Part shown: positions 56,801-64,000 of the stretch, piece after piece | How the letters are laid out: each line of letters opens with the position of its first letter | Position numbering within the stretch: position 1 is the first letter of the stretch | Assembly: GCF_039555335.1 (NCBI RefSeq) | Contig: NC_092628.1 | Location: 36,106,965-36,170,964 of the forward strand | Direction: 5' to 3' | DNA length: 64,000 bases | Origin: Amphiura filiformis | Lineage: Eukaryota > Echinodermata > Ophiuroidea > Amphilepidida > Amphiuridae | The notes under the pieces: generated by a model | The model's input: the letters and a program-made list of their open reading frames with translations, nothing else | Database searches by the model: none | What the model was told of the DNA's origin: nothing | Made by a program: the position numbers and the translations under genes

Positions 56801-59800
56801 GAAATCCATACAACCCCCATGGAAGACGTACTAGAAACCTTAATTTCCCACACAGGGGGTGAAAATTGCAAATGAATTTCCATTCAGGTAACCCCATCTG
56901 AAATTCACACTCCCTGTGTGGGAGATTACGGTTTCTAGTATGTCTTCCCAGGAAAGTTGAATGGTCTTCCATAGGGAGTGTATGGATTTCAACTGGAATA
57001 GCCCAATTGTCTACTTTTGAATGGGGCTTCAACTTTGTCAATACTGCCGTTTTCTTCGTTTTTGCCAAATTTTCTTCTTTTTCTTCTTCAGTTTTGTAAA
57101 CTTGGCTTTAGTGTAAGGCGAGGAACTACCACTCGCCTACATTTTTCTAACGCTTGCTCTGATTGGTTCTCGTTATGATATAAGAGTGTATGAATCGAAA
57201 GTCGATATACCTTTCTGATACGTTTGCTGTTGACCTTGAAATACTCCGTTTTCTCCAATCTTTCCTTCCATTTGTTCCAATGCGGCAAGTTCTTGTCCAA
57301 GTTCACCGTCGTCAGTTTTGTATGTCTCTACAAACTGTTCTGCTTTCCCTATTGGCTTCCCCTCACTGTTGACGATGTCAAAGTCTTGTTTGTATCCCTT
57401 TGCATTGGGTAAATCAAAGAATTGTTGTGGTTCCGTCCAGTCTGAGTAAGCTGAATCCACTTGTTGTTCCTCAAGTCCGTACAGGATTTTGATCATGGCA
57501 CCTAACATGAACATGACAGAGATTAACATTAATGGTTTGCAAAATGGAATATGTCATGGAATCAAACGATGAATATCATCATCATTGTGCAAAAGCATAC
57601 GCGTTACACGTCAAAATGAAATATTATGAATGAAAGGCCTAATAATTATAATAATAAATAATAATAAATAAGCATTTATAATGCGCCATTTATCTAGAAA
57701 ATTAAATCTAATCCAAGGCGCAAAAACACAAATACAAATTACAAAGCAAGAATACATAATCATGTATGCATGAAACAGAGTTAACAAAAAGGATAGTTGA
57801 ATAAAACAAATCAACTATCCAAATTGTTAGCTCTATACAAATTCATACAACATTATACAAAATACAACCAACATGAACCAAAAATCCTTAATACATGTTA
57901 AACAAAATACATAGCAGTATATGAGCATGATAAATCAAACATTAGTTGACATTATACGCAGCATTAAATAAGAAAGTTTTGAGTCCAGATTTGAACTGAT
58001 CAACAGAAATTGATTGTCTCAGATTATAGGAAGTGAGTTCCAAAATTATACTTACCAATGATTTCTGCTCCTTCTTCTGGGGTCATTTGTCGGTCTGATA
58101 TCCTATCTAAGAGAGTGCCAACAATGTCAGCCAATCGAACGTCAGCTACTTGTTCTGATTCTGAAAATGAAAAGACCGATAATTATATATTTACCAAACA
58201 ATTCAAAACGTTAAAGATGCGCCCAAGTTGAAAAATGCTTTCTTCTACACCTATGCCTTTTCACCATTTTTCAAACTTGGTCTCATCCAGGAAAATACGT
58301 ACACCGGCATCTTATTTAATTTGGATTTTGGATTTTCTGTTTGTTTTGCATTGTGTGACGTGCATAATTGCAGTGAATTCGCTGTAGAAGTAGTGATGTA
58401 ACAGAATAATTACCATAGCAATAGTTGAAAACAATTTTTGAATGTTTTGCCCTGCATTATAAGTAGGCTGGGCCAAGGGGTGACACTAAATTCACGGTTG
58501 TTCTATTAGCAACGCAAAAACCTATGAAAAATTCCGCTGGTTTACTAGCTAGAAAGTGAGGCCAGTTATCGATCCGTTATGAATAATTCATGTTCGACCC
58601 TTGGATCATGTTAATTGATATTGGCAAATAACAACGTTGTTAGTATTGCGAACTTTGCCTGTTCAATGAGAGTATAGCGCCAGGCGAAAACGATCCAGTT
58701 TAATGAAATGGCGGACGGGTATTCCCATCAGGCACCAGTGATATGTTTTTTTCAAAGAAAGTCTACTAATTTGATATGAAATGACATTTTGCAATAGCAA
58801 AGTCAAAATTAGGACTTGCTGTCAATAATATGAAGAAAATACGTGACAGAGGCAGGGTGTGAAACACAAGTAGTATTTGAAGTTACAATAACCTTTGATA
58901 CCCGACCTGACCTTCCATAGCTTTCCATCATGGCGCCTTATTCGTCTTTATGTATGCTCTCAAGTAAAATAAAATACCAATCTGCACTAAGCAGACAGAA
59001 TGTTACTTGGCTCCCAGCATGGATTATTGATTTTATACGGAGGTAAAGAAATACACAGTTGCCTGCAAGCCGTGCACCATACTCCAAATACTTACGGTAA
59101 ATCTGAATAATGGTCACATGTTGACATATCATGTGTTCGGGAAATCACGTGGCAACATTTTAAGATTTCAGACTTGTTTACTAGTTAAATTGTCATTTGT
59201 ATTATTGATTATTTATCTTTGTTAATTAATATATCTTTTAAATGCTGATAAATCGTGGTTGGCTGCCCATATTATCTGTTAAATTCAATGTTTTATGAAT
59301 ATAATTCTACCACTCAGAGGGTGTCACACAGCATAATTTCACACTACACGATGCTAGATTTGGAGCTCTGCACTTCAAATTCACGTCAATTTCAAAGTTT
59401 ATACACTTTGGATTTGATAGGCCTACTATGAATTCCCATCAAACAGTAATTATTTACAATTCAGAATTACAGATGAACCTAATACAACATGTGTTTCAGA
59501 ATAAACATGGTTACCTGGAGATTAAATCACTTCAGGCTTAGTCTTTCACCCCGTCTTTGACATGTTATTTTACTACACCTTGTGCATTACAATAATGAGT
59601 AGAAATTCGAGAAAAAAAACTTGAGGGAGTCGCTGTGGAACAAATCACATATTATGGCTTTAAGATCTAATAAATGCGTTTGTTGTTACTCATGTTAACT
59701 GCTTGTAAGAATGATCCACGTTGCTCACGACTGGAGTATCACACTTACCCGCTTGACTGGAAAATGTATTGTAGATTGGTTGCGCAATCTGCTCTGATCC

Positions 59801-62506
59801 TGAAAATACAAACAAAAAAGAAAGAAAGAAAGAACAATTTAATATCGAGAAGGTAAAATTTTAACAAAACAATCCCACAGATGCGTTCTCGCAAAAAATT
59901 GCAAAACGCCAGATAAAGAAGGAAAAATGTTACAGCCCCGCGGACTCTAACTTGATTATCATATTTAAATGTGACATTAAGGGCTGGGGTAGCAACGTTG
60001 ACACAGTATTTATTTTGGGACCTGAGAGCACATCAGACACATCAAATTGCATTCTTAATATGAAGAATGTCCTTCTGATATCAAATAATTTTGATTTTTT
60101 GAAATTGGCGCTATAATACAAATTTTATGGCAAATTATTAAAATTGATATTTTAAACATTTAACAGTCCTCGAAGTCCGAAAATTAAACTCCTTTTGCAG
60201 ACAGGTAACACACATGATTAGGAAAAATTTCCAACCGTTTTTGCTAAAAATCACTACTGTCGGCAGTAAATATGAATATTTTTTTCCGAGGAGCTTACAA
60301 TTTTTATGCCTTTTGGGAAACTTTATTCATATCTTCAATACGGAAGGTCAAAATTTTCATATAATCGTCGCAATTTCGTCTATATTTCATACACTTTAAG
60401 TACATAGCATTAGATTTATGAAGACTTACCTAGTTTTGGTGAAAATGTGCATTTTTGACATGACACTCGGGGCCGACTACAGCGAGAATATGATTTGTAA
60501 ATATAACAGCTGAATGCTGGGAAGTTTGCACCCCGTCACTTTCACACCCAACCATTTACACATCCTGTCACACCCATGTCACACCCGGCGCTTTCGCGTA
60601 TTAGTCATAACTCATTACGGCAGCAAACACCGCTGGGAGTGGAATGCACAGCACGGGGCCAAAATATCTCACGTTTGTTTTGCTGGTGTGCACATTTGTC
60701 TTTAAGAAATTGGCTAATTATCGTTTTTTTTCTTTAGGCCTACAAAATATTGGTAAAAGATGGGATGTTAAAAGCATTTTGTTGGAACTATAAATAGGCC
60801 TATGCCTACCTGATAACAATTGATTTAAATTTGTGACAATATTTCTGTAACTGAGTATCTTCTCTGATATAATACTCGTAATTATGTTTATAGGACTATC
60901 AATAACATTGTAAATAAGAAATCAGATTCAGAACTCATAATCGACGCAGGCCCCACAGCTGAAAGGCAATACCAAGCCGTGCAAGAAAGAAATAACAATT
61001 ATCATAGTTGGCTTAGTGATGGTCTCCTGTAGTACACCATAGGCCCCATACTAAAATTGTGTTGAAAGTAATGTAGGCATATTTTGCACTTTCACTCTAT
61101 ACCTAGGTAGTGAACCCTCGTTCAAGTGCACATTTCGCTATATGGAACTATATGGATATTAGGCTATGGGACTGTAGAATTAGTAGGAACCTATATTGAA
61201 CTAATTTAAAATATATTTCCGGGGAAACAGCCCTAATTTATAATTTAAAATCTTCATTCATGAAAACATACCTGCAATTTGAAATTAAGTGCAGAAAGAT
61301 TTTAACATAAATAAATATAATTATAATGCTATGGAACTGAAACAGATTTAATTTCCACATTATTATTTAGAATTAGAATTATATCACTAATGCTTTAATT
61401 TCAGACATGAATTATTTTTCATGAAAATGCAATGTGATCAATGGTCTATGCAACGAGTGTGTATTAAATAAACTGAAGTTATGTGCATCGTATCATTATA
61501 TCCACATACCGCAGTTAGTCCGTGCACATCGCGCATTAGGCCTACTACGTTTATGAATATCAATTTTCTTCATTCGAAGCACATCGTCCCGGAGCACATT
61601 ATACATGTAGGCCTACCGGACATATAATCAAACCAGAGAGCACCATCAGCATTATAATAGGTCTGCCACTTGTTTATTAGTACACACCTGGGCCGAGCTT
61701 CAAGCAATCGATCATGCCGCTACCCGCAATATAAAAGGGTGAAAAGTGCACAGGAGTGTGTAATTGAATGGGAGTGAAATTGCGAAGGTGCGCATTGGTG
61801 CGAAGGTCCGCATGGACTGCACGGTGTAATTACGATTTACCAAAAATAGAGCGTACAGTGCAAAGCGAGTTCACGGGTTAACGTCGGAAAACTTTGATTT
61901 ATTTATTTATTTTATACTTTGAAACACTATATGCACTTTATAGATAGTTAATATATTATTTACTGATAATACGGTACTTCTATTTGATTTGGCTTCGTAA
62001 ATTGCTGGATTTTCGATCCAACAGTATTGATCACTTTTGCTAAGATTATTGTATAATTAAATCGCTCTCATTTCTGCGTGCCGGTGTATAGTGTAATGGT
62101 TTGATCGCTTGCATGTTGATGCATGAGTCCCGGGTTCGATTCCCACCAGCGGCTTATTGAAAATAATGAATACTTCATCTTTTTTCAATTACGAAAAGGA
62201 AAAATTATATTGTAAATCAAGATGTGTGATTATTTTAGCCTATTTTGCGCTCACTTTTAGTTCATACTCTTCTGTGGCTATTCCGTTTAAAGACAACCCT
62301 CCCTCTGGTATCTACCGGCGGATGGGTACATTCTACTGCCCTTAAAGTACTTGAGTTCTTTTGTTCCATACTATTTTTCGCTGTTGTTGCTTTTTGTGGG
62401 TATATTTTTTTTGCTTTAGTGACTTTACGAATAATGAAGTGTTATTCATTTGTACATAATTACCTGCAATGCTTGTTGATTCTTCAATTTCGTAAGGTTC
62501 TTCCGC
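53874..62506 (-). CDS. Unrecognised acidic protein, 3' part of a multi-exon gene (six exons)
   Basis: Six exons join on the - strand: 62506-62464, 59799-59749, 58160-58056, 57501-57211, 54882-54724 and 53890-53874. All have AG acceptors and GT donors; the four middle exons are multiples of three (51, 105, 291, 159 nt) bounded by phase-1 introns. Together they encode 221 residues plus stop. The protein is acidic and Gln/Glu-rich, with a predicted amphipathic block (RLADIVGTLLDRI, then GAEIIGAMIKILYGL), a central block with FFDLPNAKGYKQDFDI, a Ser/Glu-rich stretch, and a short C-terminus QQFGGIVRK. No transmembrane segment or zinc motif is visible. The N-terminus is missing, so a signal peptide cannot be judged. 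Symmetric phase-1 exons are frequent in secreted or modular proteins (inference). I recognise no family. If exon 57501-57211 were not spliced it would end at a stop near 57175. Confidence 0.68.
54133..54682. mobile_element. hAT-like element with 8-bp duplication TGGGACGT
   Basis: CAGGGGCGTAGCAAGAG and CTTGCTACGCCCCTA termini, flanked by TGGGACGT (54125-54132, 54683-54690). 550 bp in the last intron of the - strand gene. The final terminal base is mutated. Confidence 0.83.
54724..54882 (-). CDS. Exon e of the unrecognised - strand gene
   Basis: 159-nt symmetric phase-1 exon; acceptor CATTATTGCAG and donor GGTG/GTAAGT. Encodes EAIIPFGIPLSPM, an acidic Ser/Glu run, then SLDLSKYQWLQQAQQFG. Confidence 0.72.
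55056..55199. mobile_element. MITE, GGGGCTGTGCAATAATTA family, partial copy 4
   Basis: Only the left end GGGGCTGTGCAATAATTA and part of the interior (GTGTGCCACAAATCGC, CGTTTCCGCACTGTTTTCC as in copies 1 and 2) remain; abuts the MITE at 55203. Confidence 0.6.
55203..55711. mobile_element. TIR MITE GGCTACGATCACA, with internal hairpin and (TATAC)n
   Basis: GGCTCCGATCACATAGAAGT at the left and its inverse ACTTAGTCTGTGATCGTAGCC at the right. Holds a hairpin CGCTCATTCGATCAGGCTG (55254) / inverse and a CTATACTATACTATAC microsatellite at 55530-55570. A related right-end fragment is at 56325-56430. Confidence 0.65.
55735..56005 (+). repeat. Dispersed repeat, inverted copy of 1190-1460
   Basis: Shares, in inverted orientation, the words GTGTCAAAAATTGC, GACTCAGGCTAAGCAT and CATATGATG with 1190-1460. 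Lies in the 54883-57210 intron of the - strand gene. Confidence 0.55.
56325..56430. repeat. Fragment related to the right end of 55203-55711
   Basis: Shares CCGGTACTATGAAATT, GCTCGATTTAAGCTAT, GCGTGCACCTGCAAAACG and GTGCACCGTATACC with 55605-55700. Confidence 0.65.
56468..56706. repeat. Long hairpin, ~108-bp arms
   Basis: AATATTGTATGCAACATATC ... CGAATGTTTGATGACG ... is followed after about 20 bp by its almost perfect inverse. Lies in the 54883-57210 intron of the - strand gene. No AT-rich repeat explains it. Confidence 0.8.
56772..57019. mobile_element. TIR MITE GGGCTATTCCAGTTGAAATC
   Basis: CAAAAGTAGACAATTGGGC then TATTCCAGTTGAAATCCATA at the left; inverse at the right; inner TTTCCCACACAGGG / CCCTGTGTGGGAGATT also pair. 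I know this terminal text from many marine invertebrate genomes. Confidence 0.78.
57211..57501 (-). CDS. Exon d of the unrecognised - strand gene (largest)
   Basis: 291 nt, symmetric phase 1; acceptor TTCATGTTAG and donor AAAG/GTATAT. Encodes AMIKILYGLEEQQVD, then SDWTEPQQFFDLPNAKGY, and a Glu/Gln-rich helix ending near FQGQQQTYQK. An intronless reading would run on to a stop 33 nt further. Codon use and the open frame support real coding sequence. Confidence 0.75.
57636..58047 (-). mobile_element. CR1/L2-like LINE 3' fragment
   Basis: The - strand reads WNSLPII, then after a frameshift LRQSISVDQFKSGLKTFLF then NAAYNVN and stop; downstream is GCGCCTTGG/GCGCCATT text and an (ATT)n-type tail. 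Same general class as the LINE at 14.9-21.3 kb. Abuts the exon c donor. Confidence 0.75.
58056..58160 (-). CDS. Exon c of the unrecognised - strand gene
   Basis: 105-nt symmetric phase-1 exon; acceptor CATTTTCAG and strong donor TTG/GTAAGT. Encodes ESEQVADVRLADIVG and continues to AEIIG; helical heptad-like pattern. Its ESEQ start resembles the GSEQ start of exon b, so the two may be an old exon duplication. A LINE fragment starts about 10 bp beyond the donor. Confidence 0.72.
58475..58590 (+). repeat. Dispersed repeat, inverted homologue of 3508-3620
   Basis: Starts GGGGTGACACTAAATTCACG and ends CGTTATGAATAATTCATG; pairs with 3508-3620. Lies in the intron between exons b and c of the - strand gene. 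Confidence 0.6.
58600..59748. other. Intronic stretch of the - strand gene, nothing recognised
   Basis: Between the dispersed repeat at 58475-58590 and exon b. No paired termini or further exons identified. Confidence 0.4.
59749..59799 (-). CDS. Exon b of the unrecognised - strand gene
   Basis: 51-nt symmetric phase-1 exon; acceptor TATTTTCAG and strong donor CGG/GTAAGT. Encodes SEQIAQPIYNTFSSQA. Confidence 0.65.
59977..60425. mobile_element. Half copy of the large palindromic element
   Basis: Shares with 62638-63298 the text CAGTATTTATT.TGGGAC, AGAGCACATCAGACA, GAATGTCCTTCTGATATCAA, then CATATCTTCAATA.G.AAGGTCAA, CATACACTTTAAG and GATTTAT. Left arm plus part of the right arm; the rest is lost. 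Confidence 0.7.
60426..62079. other. Intronic stretch of the - strand gene, nothing recognised
   Basis: AT-rich with AGGCCTA words; no exon, paired termini or tandem repeat supported between the palindrome fragment and the tRNA-like sequence. Confidence 0.4.
62080..62153 (+). tRNA. tRNA-like sequence, probably pseudogene or SINE head
   Basis: 74 nt with a good B box (GGTTCGATTCC), an A-box-like TATAGTGTAATGG, and acceptor ends GCCGGTG / CAGCGGC that pair in six of seven positions. The T stem keeps only three pairs and the anticodon arm does not fold into the canonical 5-bp stem and 7-nt loop, so I do not assign an anticodon. A T6 run follows 26 bp downstream. Most likely a decayed tRNA or tRNA-derived SINE. 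Confidence 0.4.
62464..62506 (-). CDS. Exon a of the unrecognised - strand gene
   Basis: 43 nt between acceptor ATGCAG and donor GCAG/GTAATT, read as AEEPYEIEESTSIA plus a split Gly. It leaves in phase 1 like all the later exons, which supports it, but enters in phase 0 and the acceptor has a weak pyrimidine tract. Least certain exon of the set. Confidence 0.5.
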
Positions 62507-62637
62507 CTGCATGTAATTAAAACCAGTGGCACTTCCCTGTTAAAACAGTCAGGTGATGGAATTTTACATTGGTAAGACATAGGACTCTACATTTCTATTC
62601 AGTTTTCTTTCAATACAAAATAAACTGGTATGACTCT

Positions 62638-63298
62638 TAAGGGAAGGGGTATGAACGTTTGGACAGTATTTATTGTGGGACATTAGAGCACATCAGACAT
62701 ATCGAATTGTATTCTGAATACGAAGAATGTCCTTCTGATATCAAATAATTTTGATTTTTGAAATTCGCAATGTAATACATATTTTATGGCAAATGATTAA
62801 AAATTGATATTTTTGAACAGTACTCGAAGTAAACTTTATAAATCTGATGATTTATACTTAAAGTATATGTAGGTGGGATGAAAAGCCGACGATCAATTGA
62901 AAATTTTGACCTTTCGTATTGAAGATATGGATTTTTTTCCCAAAACACCAAACAAATTTGATCTTTTTGGGAAAAAAATCCATATCTTCAATATGAAAGG
63001 TCAACATTTTCAATTGATCGTCGGCTTTTCCTCCCATCTACATACACTTTAAGAATATGTCATTAGATTTATAAAATTTACTTCGAGGACTGTTATATAT
63101 CTAAAATGTGAAAAATATCAAATTTTAATAATTTGTCATAAAATTTGTATTATAAGATTATCATGAATTTCAAAAAATTTAAATTATTTGATATCAGAAA
63201 GACATTCTTCGTATTCAGAATGCAATTCGATATGTCTGATGTGCTCTCATGTCCCACAAAAAAATACTGTCGAAACGCTCATTCCAGATCCCTTAAGC
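62638..63298. mobile_element. 661-bp palindromic element, ~310-bp arms
   Basis: TTAAGGGAAGGGGTATGAAC... is mirrored almost throughout to ...CATTCCAGATCCCTTAA around a short AACACCAAACAAATTTGATC centre. TATGACTC lies directly before the left end and again 3 bp after the right end, a possible 8-bp target duplication. Related half copy at 59977-60425. Confidence 0.82.
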
Positions 63299-63368
63299 TT
63301 ATGACTCGTAATAAATGACGATTAATTTTCAGATAATAAAACAATAAAAATTCCTTTAAAAAAGGAAT

Positions 63369-63386
63369 GTGGCGCCCAACGTGAGC
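63369..63386 (+). other. tRNA-Lys-type primer-binding site of an LTR retrotransposon
   Basis: TGGCGCCCAACGTG matches the complement of the tRNA-Lys 3' end over 14 bases, with GAGCT versus GGGGC after it. Upstream sequence (62512-62637 plus 63299-63367) has AATAAA-type signals and could be an LTR split by the palindrome at 62638-63298; no CA end is seen right before the site. The body would continue past the window. Confidence 0.5.
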
Positions 63387-64000
63387 TGGACGGGATATGG
63401 TGAATTCCATGGTGATTAGATTTGGTATTATAACGATTTTTTAGGGAAGAGTAGAAGATGATCAAATACGAGAGAAATGCTTCATGGAATGAAGCTTTCG
63501 TGTCAATTTGCGATTATGTGGGGTTTGAGTTCTGTTTTGGGGGCCGTTGTAGTGAGGATATTGCTTTGGATATTGAATATTGTTGAATTTCGTTATTCAG
63601 GGCCTAGGGTATATGATGGATAACTAGAAGACACAAATAAGTAAGCTTCCCCTAGTCATCTATACACTCATTCTTGTCACACGACGAATTTCGACAAAGT
63701 CATGTAAACGTAATTTCGTTTTTCACCCGACCTCCGTCCAGAAACAATCCTGAAATGTTGAAAACTTGGGGTCGGCGCACTCATGCCAGTTTATAAGGTA
63801 TAGGCTACTCTGTGTCTTTTGTAGCCAACCATGTGGCTAAGAGAGGCTAGGAAATACTTAAACTAATACAAAACAATCATACCCTCCTTTCATATCAAAC
63901 AATACCAAGAAATTGACAGGCCTGTTAAATCAAGGGTAAGATCGATCGTTATTCTTCATGAAACGGGCACAGCCCATTTTTATGTTATTAATTCTGCTAA
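63387..64000 (+). other. Putative untranslated leader after the primer-binding site
   Basis: No long frame is open in these 614 bp, as expected for a retrotransposon leader before gag, but nothing positive confirms it. Confidence 0.3.

Overview
The window looks like nuclear DNA from a marine invertebrate, probably a deuterostome. It is AT-rich, its genes have introns, and it is crowded with small inverted-repeat transposons. The word TAGGCCTA recurs throughout; I associate it with echinoderm and hemichordate genomes, but that placement is an impression and not a proof. There are no operons, CRISPR arrays or rRNA genes.

Two host genes can be supported. RNF103 (KF-1), a membrane-bound RING-H2 ubiquitin ligase, lies on the + strand in four exons (14572-14809, 21988-22124, 22295-22410, 25163-27020). 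All splice sites are canonical and phases agree, giving a 782-residue protein. The second gene is on the - strand. It is a 3'-terminal set of six exons (62506 down to 53874), almost all symmetric phase-1, encoding 221 residues of an acidic protein I do not recognise; its 5' end lies outside the window or was not found.

The rest is mostly mobile DNA. 1-720: array of CGTGGGTAAC motifs about 170 bp apart. 4.1-13.4 kb: many MITEs and foldbacks plus the 3' end of one LINE. 14.8-21.3 kb (RNF103 intron 1): a 5'-truncated CR1/L2-like LINE on the - strand, split by TTAA-flanked MITEs and a Harbinger-like element that itself holds two further elements. One of these carries seven copies of a dyad motif spaced 172-188 bp. 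22.4-25.2 kb (intron 3): two hAT-like elements with exact 8-bp target duplications. 27-38.5 kb: a decayed mariner-like element, an AGGTCA-rich tandem repeat and several MITEs. 38.9-44.4 kb: a 5.5-kb element with oppositely oriented AT-rich arrays, a small SAM-like coding exon and an inserted mariner derivative. 47.5-49.2 kb: a dead Tc1-like element. 49.6-63.3 kb: further MITEs, foldbacks and a 661-bp palindrome in and around the - strand gene. 63.37 kb: a tRNA-Lys primer-binding-site match, suggesting the start of an LTR retrotransposon that continues past the window.

The two host genes are not functionally linked by anything visible. The window's main interest is the layered insertion history, the regularly spaced motif arrays and the unknown - strand gene.
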